Source: Telmatactis stephensoni (taxonomy: Eukaryota; Cnidaria; Anthozoa; Actiniaria; Isophelliidae). Taken from it: 64,000 bases of DNA. The position numbers and the translations under genes were made by a program. Numbering within the stretch: position 1 is the stretch's first letter; the number at the start of each line of letters is the position of its first letter. Location: NCBI GenBank assembly GCA_029948255.1, contig JALIZF010001585.1, positions 62,001 to 126,000 of the forward strand, given 5' to 3'. Positions 19,846 to 28,866 of the stretch are shown here, piece by piece. Under the pieces are notes generated by a model. The model worked only from the letters and a program-made list of their open reading frames with translations. It made no database searches and had not been told where the DNA came from.

Positions 19846-19964
19846 TAATGGTCCGCAAGCGAACCTACCATATACAACTACGTCTGTTGTTATTACTTTA
19901 ATATCTTCGAAATATAGAAGATAAATATTTTACGTTCGTTTGAACGAAGTGAATTAGAACGTAA
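19846..19964 (+). repeat. Split direct repeat B2, right terminus
   Basis: 119 bp starting TAATGGTCCGCAAGCGAACC and ending GAATTAGAACGTAA; matches B1 at 17027-17145 by eye. The flank TTTCAAATTT starts directly afterwards. Confidence 0.9.
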
Positions 19965-20416
19965 TTTCAAATTTCCCTAGCAACGGGCCATTTTTATATG
20001 TCAGTACACCCTTAATGGAAAAACATCGAGGAAAGCGAAATAAGGCCCATCTGGAGGACATTTTCGTGGACTATCCAATTTCTCAGTAATTGGATAGTTT
20101 TGTCTCAGCCAATGAAATTCAAGAAAACAAAAAGAAATATATTTCAATGCAACCAATCAGCGTGCAGCATTTTATCAGAACAACTGCATGAGAAACAAAC
20201 CAAATCTTGAGAGAAAAATGGCGGATTGTTTTGGACTGTTGTAAACTTGTTTTTCTCAGGTACTTCTTTACATTTCCCTGACTTTCAGTGTTAGTAATTG
20301 AGTAGAGAAAAATATTTATGATAAACTTTAGCAGTTTTTTCTGAGAACAGTTGATTTTACGGGATTTTTTCAACCTTGAAGTTTTGGCTTTTGCGAGTGT
20401 TGGTAACGCTCTTTAA

Positions 20417-20742
20417 GGTGATTCCTCTGTTTTGCATCACGCACGTCTACCGCCCATGGTTCAGAAAGCATAGTATTACGACTGTCAGCATTTTCATTCA
20501 AATTATGACTAAAAAAGGTTAAAACACAATTTGAAACAATTGTGCAAGTTTTGGTGAGACAAATAGTGAGTTTTGTAAAACTCGCCCCAGTACTTTCTCG
20601 GAAAAGTGCCGATTTTAACACAAATTTGATGGTAATTTTGAAAATAACTCTCTAATGAGCACGGTGACCCCCATTTTCTATTTCAAATTTTGCTTTCTTG
20701 TTATGATTTACAAAACATATTTGAAAATTAAGAAAAGTTATA
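20417..20742. mobile_element. Left part of a TTAA element (GGTGATTC family), cut by the next transposon
   Basis: Begins GGTGATTCCTCTG after TTAA (20413-20416). The full copy is 51825-52558 in duplication B and ends with the inverted AATCACCT before TTAA. Here it stops at the TA flanking the DM-domain transposon, and its right half is absent on the other side. It contains AATGAGCACGGTGACCCCCA, a motif shared with the GGACGG family. Confidence 0.65.
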
Positions 20743-20769
20743 GAGTGCACGCACTTAATCCGTGAAACA
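20743..20769. repeat. Left terminal inverted repeat of the DM-domain transposon
   Basis: 27 bp starting GAGTGCACGCAC, adjacent to TA. Pairs with 23857-23883 with one mismatch (G against A at the fifth base). Confidence 0.9.
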
Positions 20770-21199
20770 TAATTATTAATATTTATTACTAAGTGTGAAC
20801 ATACTAATTAGACAATATAAGGAATTAGTGATGCGTAAAAACTGTAACAACACTTTATTCATGTATGATATGAAGAAATGAAGAGATTTCTTTTCAAAAC
20901 AAAAACACAACACATTTTTATTAATGATAATCAACGACTAAAATAACGTTTGAACTTTGTAGATTCAGTTTAATGGTCGAAATACGTTAAGACCATATAT
21001 GGTTGTCTATGAAAATACGTAATTTTTATTTAACGCTACACTGAATGTTTATGTACATCATTTTTTTCCTTCAAGCTATCACTCTATCCCGGCCTGCCTA
21101 CAAGATATGATTGTATTACAGTCTCATACAACTGGAACAAAATTATTTTAACAATCGCTATGCTACGAAATAAGGCCAAATCTATGAACCTATCAAATG
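20770..21199. other. Noncoding left arm of the DM-domain transposon
   Basis: About 430 bp of AT-rich sequence between the left TIR and the stop codon of the DM-domain gene; presumably its 3' untranslated region. No additional frame seen. Confidence 0.6.
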
Positions 21200-22301
21200 T
21201 TATAATCGACGGTAGTTCTTCTTAACAAGAGCTCCACAGTATGGACAAAAATTAAAATCGTCGCTCGGGATATGCTTAGTACAGGAAGAACATAACGGCA
21301 TTACGCCCTTCGGCATGCAGTCTTTCTTCTTTTCACCAAGAAATGCGGGTACGGTATTCTTTTCCGGCCGATGGAAGGATAGTATTTTACCTGGCACGGA
21401 TGGTTGGACAAGCCGTTCATTTTCCTGCACGCCAGCGAGGATTTTCTTTAAAGACGTGGACGAAAGTGTCGTCTTCGCTGCGATGGTTTTAGCCATGTCC
21501 ACGTCGGCTGTGGCAGCTTGACAAGCCTCACCGACTGTCATATAGTCATCACACTCGTCATGAGCTTCAATTTCTTGTTGACTCAGCACGTGGTTGACTA
21601 CAGCATTAATATCGCCTTTCATTTGTGTTAGCATGGCAGCAAGGTATGGTCTTGCCACATCTGGTAAGACATTGCCGAGGTGCTCTAGCTGGGCGCCAAA
21701 TTCAACTATACTAGTGCCATGACCAGATGCTGGAGGTTGGCTGGGCATAACGCACACACGTTCTTTGGACTGTGCAGCGTTTACAGGCTTTAACTGATGT
21801 AGCTGTATAGCTGTTTTCATGACTTGAAGGGGTGAAAGATCAGGCGCAGCACTGACAATGTCTCTTGAATAGTCGTTGATCTTGTTGTAGAGCTCCCGGT
21901 GCTTTTGTAACTGCTTCTTCTTTTGTTCTGTGGTTAAACAATTAAAACTTTTCAAAAAAAAAAACAATTATGTTGGAGCCATTATATTGAGCGTAAATTA
22001 TATTATCAAGCTTACCAACTCTTTTCTCTTCGACAGTGAGACCTTTTAAAGTCTTTAGGCCTGCTTGTTCGTAGTTTGCAATAGCAAGAACCTCATCAGT
22101 GTTAACCGTAGGTTTTGCACACGCCGGGAAGGATTGTGGAGTTAAATCGATATTATTTTGACACTGACGAGCTTTAGTGTGACTTGCACACTTGTCGCAA
22201 GAGCATTCCTTGTAAGGACAAACCTTTTTATGGCCACGTAAAGGAGCAATTTTGCCATGTAAACGGCACTTTGCACACGTACGACCTATTATCCGCTCCA
22301 T
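21200..22301 (-). CDS. DM-domain (DMRT-like) protein with C-terminal zinc ribbon, encoded in a transposon
   Basis: Exon 1 is 22301-22016 and exon 2 is 21927-21200. The 88-nt intron has donor G|GTAAGC and acceptor CCACAG|AA; the joined frame gives 337 residues. Residues about 8-35 carry all eight ligands of the intertwined DM zinc module: CAKCRLHG, GHKKVC and ECSCDKC, matching DMRT proteins position for position (CARCRNHG, GHKRFC, DCQCKKC). DM domains bind the DNA minor groove in animal sex-determination factors. The middle has a charged helical stretch (EEKRV, then EQKKKQLQKHREL) and an acidic region. The C-terminus has CSSCTKHIPSDDFNFCPYCG, a CxxC-x12-CxxC zinc ribbon. It lies inside the TIRs, divergent from the transposase with about 340 bp between starts. 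Possible roles are binding transposon ends or regulating its expression (inference). An ancient host exon captured by the element is an alternative origin. Confidence 0.85.
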
Positions 22302-22638
22302 ACTTCATATGCATGTGAATGAATGTTTGCACTCTTGAATCAAACAACACGCGAGTAGTCAGCCTTCTCGCCTTCTGATTGGCTGACCGTTCAGGGGGCG
22401 GCAATTTAAATTAGACACATTCCGTAACGCACGCCATATCCTAATTTAGACAAGTGCATTCAGCTTTCTGATTGGTTGGTCTTTTAGTGGGCGGCACATT
22501 TAAATTACGCTCGTGTCTAATAAATCAATCTTGTGAATAAAAAAAAATTATGCTTTTACTCTCGCGCTTTCCGTTTGGTGAAGAGAAGTGTTTTGTTTTT
22601 CTGTTGTTCCAAAGATATTTAAAGTTTACGTAAACGTG
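22302..22638. promoter_or_regulatory. Probable bidirectional promoter between DM-domain gene and transposase
   Basis: Two similar direct blocks: CTTCTGATTGGCTGACC with GGGGGCGGCAATTTAAATTA (near 22371-22412) and TTTCTGATTGGTTGGTC with GTGGGCGGCACATTTAAATT (near 22463-22506). Each combines an inverted CCAAT box (ATTGG), a GC box-like GGGCGG and an AT-rich TTTAAAT. Such paired boxes between divergent starts fit a shared promoter. Not tested. Confidence 0.55.
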
Positions 22639-23622
22639 ATGTCGTGGAGAGTGAACCGTCAGGGGGGACATTATTCCTATGGAACTGCATATCCACTGCA
22701 AAAGAGAATTGAAATCATTGTCACCTATATAAATTCTGGGTCGTATTACGCCACATCTTACATCTGTAAAGTAAGCTACAATAGTGTTAGAAAGCTCGTG
22801 GAAGTATTTCGGCAAAAGGCCACAATGCTGCCTCAGTTCCATGCGAATTCCCGACCAAATGAAATACCTTGTTGGTTGGAAACATATGTAGAGGCTATTC
22901 TGGTGCTCTATCCGACACTGTACATAAAAGAAGTACAACAGCTTGTAGTGGACGACTTTGGTCTGACACCACAAGAAACACCGTCATGTTCGTGGATACG
23001 AAAACTACTGAGGAAGTCACATATCACGAGGAAGAAGTGCACTGTTGTAGCAATAGAAAGGTTTACACCGTATATTCAACTACAACGACAGAACTTTTTC
23101 CAATGGCGACAAGCTATTGATCCAAGGCTAGTTTATTTCTTCGATGAAAGCTCTTTTTCGTCAGAAACCGATCAGCGCAAATATGGATACAACGAGTGTG
23201 GTTTTGCTTTGCCAGCATACCGGAATAAGAGACAAACATCAAGTAGTTCAGTTTTAAGTGCTATAGGTTATCGAGAGGGAGTTCTCATGGCCATACCCGT
23301 TCAGGGTAGTTTCAATATTGAGCTCGTAAACGACGTCATTGAGTATCAAATTTTGCCTCTACTTCCTAACAATTGCTACCTGGTAGCGGATAATGCAAGT
23401 GTGCATAATGAGGCGAGTTTAGCAGCAATTCTTTACCCCAAGAACATAACACTGGTGATGTTGCCCGCCTATAGCTATGACCTCAATCCAATAGAGATGG
23501 TGTTTGGTTTGGCCAAGGCACTAGCCCAGAAGACACCAGGAGCAATACAAGAAAATATGCTGCTAGCTGTGGTAAACGCGTTCGTCCAAATGCCCGTCTT
23601 AAGTGTTGTTTTTAAAATATAA
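22639..23622 (+). CDS. Tc1/mariner-like (IS630-type, DD34E) transposase
   Basis: About 327 residues from the ATG at 22639 (MSWRVNRQGG). An earlier in-frame ATG at 22588 adds 17 residues that look untranslated. The N-terminal half has helix-turn-helix-like sequence (RIEIIVTYINSGSYYATSYI through NSVRKLVEVF). The DDE catalytic core has VYFFDESSF (D186 counted from 22588), YLVADNASVHN (D268) and LPAYSYDLNPIE (E303), giving 34 residues between the second D and E. The PxYSxxLNPIE box is typical of this superfamily. The enzyme would excise and insert the element at TA. The frame is open and all three acidic residues are present. The C-terminus after the E is short and may be completed by splicing. 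Confidence 0.88.
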   Translation: MSWRVNRQGGHYSYGTAYPLQKRIEIIVTYINSGSYYATSYICKVSYNSVRKLVEVFRQKATMLPQFHANSRPNEIPCWLETYVEAILVLYPTLYIKEVQQLVVDDFGLTPQETPSCSWIRKLLRKSHITRKKCTVVAIERFTPYIQLQRQNFFQWRQAIDPRLVYFFDESSFSSETDQRKYGYNECGFALPAYRNKRQTSSSSVLSAIGYREGVLMAIPVQGSFNIELVNDVIEYQILPLLPNNCYLVADNASVHNEASLAAILYPKNITLVMLPAYSYDLNPIEMVFGLAKALAQKTPGAIQENMLLAVVNAFVQMPVLSVVFKI

Positions 23623-23856
23623 TTGTGCTTTATTTAGTATATTTGAAATAAAGAAAATAACTTCGGATTGCTCATGAGTGATTATATATGGTGTGCACAG
23701 TGTATTTATTGAGTCTGATTTCAATATTTTGTGTTATACGTGGTGGGAAACTTTAATAAAACGTTTTGCATCTTTACATGTTGTCTCTTTCATTCATAAA
23801 ATAGTAAATCTCTAATTAGATCTACTATTTAGTAATTAGTAGTAATTAGTACTATT
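23623..23856. other. Noncoding right arm of the DM-domain transposon
   Basis: AT-rich sequence with two AATAAA-like signals (TTGAAATAAAGAAAATAA near 23643 and TTTAATAAAACG near 23752), likely polyadenylation sites for the transposase. Short subterminal repeats of TAATTAGTAGTAATTAG lie near 23832. Confidence 0.55.
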
Positions 23857-23883
23857 TGTTTCACGGATTAAGTGCGTGTACTC
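23857..23883. repeat. Right terminal inverted repeat of the DM-domain transposon
   Basis: TGTTTCACGGATTAAGTGCG through GTACTC, followed by TA. Inverse of 20743-20769 with one mismatch. Confidence 0.9.
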
Positions 23884-23885
23884 TA

Positions 23886-26430
23886 TCGCAAAAAGGTCTA
23901 TTCTTGAAGAATTAATCGCTCGCTGGAATTAGCATGTTGACTTGAGTAAATATGTGCTTGAAACCACGCTTCCAAAACTGCTTCCAATCTTACCCGCGGA
24001 CCACGTTTTATGTCCGAGAAAGCTTTGAGTTACAAAAATTAAACATGGAAAAAGCTCGTGTTTTAATAATTTTTTTTTGTGCACGCTCTACAAGTTCTTG
24101 TATTTCGAGTTTGAATATGCGACATTTGCTCTGCGCTAAGTTTATTTAAAACTTCAATCTTATCCTCATATTTGGTGTAGAAACCAAGTCCATTGGTGCT
24201 CATTAAGTTGTTAAGGTGACTCGATATAGTTGTTTTCAGACCGCACCGCACATTTTCATCTGGCGCCATGGACAACTTAATGCGCACCAATCGACTTGGT
24301 TTCTACACCAAATATGAGGATAAGATTGAAGTTTTAAATGATGTTATAATTAAATCGATCAACGTTTTTAAAATAGCGAAAATCGAACATCGTCAAAAAT
24401 GGTTTTCCTCTAATATCTCGCAAAATTGATGAGCTTCAGACAAGCGGTAAACTGCATAGAAAAATTCAGACAAATGCACAACATTTCAAAGTGATTTTAA
24501 GAGATTTAATCTGTTTGATTTTCTTTAAATCACCAAAGTTTCCACAGATGCTGTATTTCTATTCTTGGATATAACGACAGCGTAAACAATACTCGAAGTA
24601 CGCAAAACACCACGAGAACACTTTGCAAATATTACCAAAATAGACAATTACCTTACGTGAAAAAGCCGACTTTCAACTCTTCATCGATGTCTAGATATAT
24701 CTTTTTCTTTCCAAGTCTCTTGTGAGACATTTTCTCCGCAACTTTGTACATCAGAAGTTGTTTTTGAAAATCTCAAAAACGCTGCAGGCTTATTTTTGCT
24801 TGGCGTTTAAGTAGGGCATTACTTGTTCTATACACAGCAATATTGCAACAGCTCATTCAAATACAAGCACTAAAACGACCCAAAACTTAAACCTGATGTA
24901 GACCCAAACGCCAGCTCAAAACTTGCATTGAGACAACCATTCGACTCGCTAATTAGCATATTGCACTCGCAAATTGTTCACAGCATGTGCACGTGCATAG
25001 CATAGAGTTCCACGCTTCATGCATCAGGAACCGGAAATATAGAATTCGCTTTAGAATAACTTTCACTTCTAATATTTGTATGTTTTTAGGTTGGGAAGAC
25101 ATGATATTTTTTTAAAAAAAGAGCAAGCATAATATTTGGGAAATAATATTAACTAATTAGCAGTAAACATAACCAAATAAACAAAAGAAAAGAATTTAAT
25201 CTTATTTCCGGTTCCTGATGCATGTAGCGAATGTAGCGTGGAACTGTAGTAGTTTATTACACTCTTTACCTATCTGAAACGTTTGGAGACCATTCCTTTA
25301 TTTTTGGCGGTAGTAGAGCCTCGGAAAGAAAGATGACTTTTTCGCACAAGTGTCCACAAATTGAGAAACCGGAGTCAGACTCTCTTTTCTCAAAACTGAC
25401 TCCAACAATTCCTTTCCAAACTTCTGCATAGGAAATTTAATCCTTTCCAATTCAACATTATTTAAAAACTTCATTTGGCTGGAAATTCTAGAACGAGCGC
25501 AACAGCAGAAACAAAATCGGCTCCATTGCCTTTCAATAAATTGCGTCTCGAGTCAAACGAACAGCCTTCGAATGTTTTGGTTCTGTCCTATTGTTCTCTG
25601 TAACAATAGCGGGATTAAGGGATTAGTGTGTCTTTTATCTAATCAAATTAAAACTAACTGACTTGAATTGTAATGTTTCATCTTTTTTATCTTATTCAGA
25701 CTACTCCCTTTTTTTATTAACTCGTGGATATGCGAAGCATAGAAAGGAGTTATTGTGGGGACTCGGTGTCACTCGCTCACTCAGGTGTTAGCAGATACCC
25801 GTTAGAGTCTGGGTACGAGACTCCGCTCGACTCCGCTCGCCGCTCGGTACTGAGCCGAAGTTCAGGAAATGTTGTAAGGCAATTTTGTGATCATGTTATT
25901 CGATCTTTTCTAATCATTTATTTATTCCGGGACTCTCGAACTATTCATAGATCAATGATATTCGCTTTTCACGATTTATGTTGAAATCAGACTAGACAAA
26001 ATATATATTTAGTTAACTGAACATTATAGCTTGAAATAGCATTGACTAGAAGCACTCCCAGACATGTCCAATACACACGAAAAATTAAATACAGACATTG
26101 TTTAAAGAAGAAGAAGCCTTTTAGATCATTAAATTCCTAGTATTAGCGCAAGCTATTTCAGGAGTAAAACCATCGAACAGTACCGAAGCAAGTTTAGCCA
26201 TGACTTTAATACGCAACAGAATATTGCATTGCAGTCGATACTGACGAGTAAAAACCTTGCTGAATGCCGGACTTTGTACATCGCTGTCAAGCAACAAAAA
26301 TCTTTTCAAGTCCAACATCAAAGTCATCCAAGCTTTTATTAATTAGTGTTCGTACTCTATCATCACAAGAGCCAAAGTAGATAAACGAACGAAAACATTT
26401 TGAAAGCCACCGTCCCAAGCGCCGTGAAGG
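23886..26430. other. Noncoding stretch with small inverted repeats
   Basis: No supported gene. A roughly 200-bp palindromic repeat at 24140-24340 has the arms AAACTTCAATCTTATCCTCA and TGAGGATAAGATTGAAGTTT. A pair of inverted CCGGTTCCTGATGCATG-type motifs lies at 25020 and 25210. The segment 25535-25620 resembles 4157-4245. CTCGACTCCGCTCGCCGCTC near 25828 is GC-rich. The open frames are short and motif-free. Confidence 0.5.
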
Positions 26431-26434
26431 CCAT

Positions 26435-26577
26435 AGCCCAGACGCTGGGCCCTCCTTCACCGCTCCTCTTTTTTATTTGGGCTTCCTGTGTCGCGGAAAG
26501 GAGGGTCCCTCCTTTTTGCGACACAGGAAGCCCATATAAAAAAGAGGAGCGGCGAAGGAGGGCCCAGCGTCTGGACT
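26435..26577. repeat. 143-bp GC-rich palindrome
   Basis: Left arm AGCCCAGACGCTGGGCCCTC, then CTTCACCGCTCC; right arm returns GAGGGCCCAGCGTCTGG. Arms are about 60 bp. A GGAGGGTCCCTCC inner loop lies between GGGCTTCCTGTGTCGC and GCGACACAGGAAGCCC. Predicted to form a strong hairpin; probably a MITE. Confidence 0.8.
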
Positions 26578-27339
26578 GTGAAGGCCATCGAGTCCGCTAG
26601 CCGAAAACAGCAACAAAAAGGCGCATTGAGTTAGTTTACTGGCTTATTTAGTGTTTTATGAAGCAATTTCTTTTATATTTATAGCGACATTTTGCTACAG
26701 AGAGAAGCATTTTTGCATTTGTTTTGTTTGTAACCACACATTGAATAAATACACAAAATTTACTAGTGGAAGACATGCAACTTCTCGATGGTCAAGAGGA
26801 TATACCCATGGCTTTTCAAACGAAAGGCCCGGAGCCGGAGCTCGAGTCTCGGCCAGGCGGTGATCAAATTTTTTTTCATGCACTTTTTGTTTTCTTTTTG
26901 ACACATTTTTTTTCTTCTTCTTTTATAGCTAAAGACTCTTTTTCGCTAAAGAAATTATTAATTTATTGAGATTTTTGTCTTCAAATGAAAACTCGTTATT
27001 TTACTAAAATATATTGCTTGGGCTTCCTGTGGTCATTTCGGTCAATGCACGACATTATTTCAAGTTATATGATAGAGTGAAGCAGTTTGCAGTGTACGCA
27101 GTGGGACATTACTTTTATTAGGTACATATCTATTCACGATATATACACGAGTTAGCCATAGGGGCCTTTGATTTTGGCATAAGGTGTTATCAGCTTTAAC
27201 CTTTTTCAATGTCATTTAAAAAGATTTTGTATAACTTAACTCAACTAGGGGCTAACTAGAAAACGTCATGTTAACTTAGCCCCTAGGCACTAAACTATAT
27301 TCAAACATAATGCTGCATCTTTCTCCCGAATTTATTATT
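26578..27339. other. Noncoding stretch
   Basis: No gene supported. A box at 26785-26860 (TGGTCAAGAGG, then GAGCTCGAGTCTCG) resembles tRNA A/B boxes but does not fold into a good tRNA. Poly-T runs near 26868 and 26907 and the GGGCTTCCTGTGG motif at 27020 are the only other landmarks. Confidence 0.45.
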
Positions 27340-27419
27340 ATACATATTCTAGGCTATTATTTCTGTATAATTTTGTAAATAACTGTGTGTGTGCCAATAA
27401 AGTTGTTGTTGTTGTTGAT
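27340..27419 (+). mobile_element. 3' tail of a LINE-type retroposon
   Basis: TGTGTGTGCCAATAAAGTTGTTGTTGTTG is a polyadenylation-like signal running into a GTT simple repeat, the usual 3' end of many invertebrate LINE families. No coding part is attached, so this is a 5'-truncated copy. Confidence 0.55.
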
Positions 27420-27683
27420 TTCCCTTAAAACTTTTTATTGACAAAATGATTCTAAAATATTTCAATCACTTGGTAACTTTACCTTTACACTTCTTTTGAA
27501 ACTAACAAGCTTTATTGGGATCAGAATCGTCACAGAAAAACAATAAACAATGTTATCATTCCCATCTCAACGGAATGCTAAAGTGATATAAAATTGAGAT
27601 GTCCAATTTTTCAAATTTAATAACTAACTCTAAATGACAAGATTATTAGAATAAGTAAAGCTACATATAAATTGATTGAATAA

Positions 27684-28066
27684 GTGATAACTCCACGTTA
27701 AAAAACACACAACAACCACTACAGAAAAATCTGAGCCCCAGGTGGGAACCGAACCCACGACCTTCCGATTAACTAGACGGATGCTCTACCACTGAGCTAC
27801 TGGAAACTCGTATGATTATCTGAGGGTTGAGTGTGAATATATAGCACTGAAATCCATCAGTGACGTGACATATACTGAAATCCATCAGTTATTAAATGTC
27901 GGAATATATATAATATTGATGTATACGCGGAATAGTGCATATTGCATAGAATAAGTAAAGCTACATATAAATTGATTGAATAAGTGATAACTCCAGGTTC
28001 CCACCTGGGGCTCAGATTTTTCTGTAGTGGTTGTTGTGTGTTTTTTAACGTGGAGTTATCACTTAT
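27684..28066. mobile_element. Inverted-repeat element built around a tRNA-like sequence
   Basis: Arms of about 70 bp: AAGTGATAACTCCACGTTAA through CTGAGCCCCAGGTGGGAACC on the left, returning inverted as GGTTCCCACCTGGGGCTCAG through TTAACGTGGAGTTATCACTT. The inner end of each arm is the T-arm and acceptor part of the tRNA-like gene at 27733-27807. A 50-bp direct repeat (ATAAGTAAAGCTACATATAA) also lies at about 27650 and 27950. It looks like a MITE or a SINE pair that has taken a tRNA 3' end into its termini. Confidence 0.7.
27733..27807 (-). tRNA. tRNA-like sequence, probably tRNA-derived and non-functional
   Basis: The minus strand has an A box (AGTAGCTCAGTGGTAGAGC) and a B box (GTGGGTTCGGTTCCCAC), with 6 bp of acceptor pairing (TTCCAG/CTGGGG). 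The anticodon arm TCCG...CGGA closes a loop that is one or more bases too long, so the anticodon cannot be assigned. Its 3' end is duplicated in inverted form at 27993-28012. It is better read as a pol-III promoter module of a retroposon than as a translation tRNA. Confidence 0.5.
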
Positions 28067-28108
28067 TCAAACAAGATTATTACCAATTAATGAAGAAAAA
28101 ATATATTA

Positions 28109-28450
28109 ATGAGTGGAAATCTTATGTTGTCGAGGTCAAGAAAATTACAATTGTATAATTCGATAAAGGAAAGTTGTGAATTAGAAAATTATGTAGATAT
28201 CATCAGAACGTTTGAACAAAGAAGAAATTTCACAAAATTGAGAATCAATAACTATAGATTAGCAATCGAAACAGGGAAATATGAAAAACAAATGGTCGAG
28301 AAAAGACTCTTCTTTCTGCACTCAAAATCAAAAACAGAGGAGAAACAGAGGAGCATTTTCTTTTTCAAACGTTCCCTGTACTCTGATTTACGTTGGCAAT
28401 TTTTCAATAAGTTAGTCAATAAAATAGATATATACAAACAACATGGATAG
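28109..28450 (+). pseudogene. C-terminal relic of a LINE reverse transcriptase ORF
   Basis: 113 residues. The stretch NFTKLRINNYRLAIETGKYE resembles the conserved LTKLRISNHxLxIExGRY block near the C-terminus of many invertebrate LINE ORF2 proteins. The following region has the right spacing (RLFF...KTEEKQRSIFFF...LRWQFFNKL). The zinc-knuckle cysteines and histidine expected there (CPxC...EDExHFLxxC) are replaced by F, H or R. No RT or endonuclease domain lies upstream. A decayed fragment; the family call rests on this block alone. Confidence 0.45.
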
Positions 28451-28451
28451 T

Positions 28452-28866
28452 TCAAATTTATCAAAATCAGAAAACGACACCGGCCTGCTTCTATGTATCC
28501 AAATTTTATACAACAAAAGACCTTAAAAAGGTCATGTGGTTACTGGTAAAATATGCAAACGTTTTGAGTATATAGAACTAATTATTGCAAAGTAAATAAA
28601 AGAAATGACACATGCAATGATTTCTACATTGATTCTTTATTATAATAGTCGAGAGATCAGCCTAGTCCCCAGGCTATCCCGTTTCGCGAGAGATGTTGTT
28701 CGTTGTTCAGCTTTCTTGGCAATTGTCTTGTGAAAGAGGTTGATTATATTTATACAACTGCATAATATATACTATAGTGGCCGTTTGAGTTGCGTGACAA
28801 CTCAGATCGTCTTACTAATATACAAATATCATGACATCCCCCTTTCTGTAAGAGATTATAAACATT
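28452..28866. other. Noncoding flank left of the gypsy element
   Basis: No gene or repeat recognised. The last four bases (CATT, 28863-28866) are the left target duplication of the Ty3/gypsy element. Confidence 0.5.

Larger units (their letters stand above)
16161..19964 (+). mobile_element. PAT-like tyrosine-recombinase retrotransposon with split direct repeats
   Basis: Borders come from direct comparison with the empty site at 51370: TTTATAGAAT joins TTTCAAATTT there, and 3804 bp are inserted here with no target duplication. Repeat structure is A1 (16161-16316), then B1 (17027-17145) joined to A2 (17146-17301), then B2 (19846-19964). A copies are 156 bp and B copies 119 bp. This A1...B1A2...B2 layout is the split direct repeat form of PAT/Ngaro-type DIRS elements, and a circle would rebuild the internal B-A junction. 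The coding part is Gag, RT, the start of RNase H and a tyrosine recombinase. Two stops and an internal deletion make this copy defective. Confidence 0.9.
15547..20011. mobile_element. TTAA-flanked MITE (GGGTGTACTGACATAT family) split by a retrotransposon
   Basis: Termini GGGTGTACTGACATAT on the left (after TTAA 15543-15546) and ATATGTCAGTACACCC on the right (before TTAA 20012-20015). In copy B the same element is 660 bp long (50760-51419). Here it is interrupted by the 3.8-kb PAT-like element at 16161-19964. GCGCGCGCG and repeated CTTCCGG motifs lie in the left half. Noncoding. Confidence 0.85.
7722..20742. repeat. Segmental duplication, copy A
   Basis: Runs in the same orientation and order as 42535-52152 with only scattered differences. 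The shared sequence starts at AATTGCAAGCTGTGGAGG and ends at GAAAAGTTATAG. Insertions specific to A are the 3.8-kb PAT-like retrotransposon and about 95 bp near 10252. A also lacks about 330 bp that B has inside the GGACGG element. Copy A stops exactly at the TA flanking the DM-domain transposon (20743). It contains a complete CLN3-like gene. Confidence 0.95.
20743..23883. mobile_element. Two-gene Tc1/mariner-like DNA transposon carrying a DM-domain protein
   Basis: Terminal inverted repeats of 27 bp: GAGTGCACGCACTTAATCCG followed by TGAAACA on the left. The right end, reverse-complemented, is GAGTACACGCACTTAATCCG followed by TGAAACA; one mismatch. Both ends are bordered by TA (20741-20742 and 23884-23885), the usual target of this superfamily. 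Length is 3141 bp. It contains an IS630/Tc1-type DD34E transposase on the plus strand and a divergent spliced gene with a DM zinc-binding domain. Both genes look intact. The sequence right of the element does not continue the duplicated sequence on its left, so a rearrangement or deletion occurred at or after insertion. Confidence 0.9.

Noticed and set aside
26785..26860. tRNA-like A and B boxes (TGGTCAAGAGG and GAGCTCGAGTCTCG)
   Set aside because: The B box deviates from the consensus and the anticodon arm does not close; no cloverleaf could be drawn.
27733..27807. Functional tRNA gene
   Set aside because: Promoter boxes are good but the anticodon loop is too long and the 3' half is part of a repeated arm, so it was called tRNA-like and not a working tRNA.
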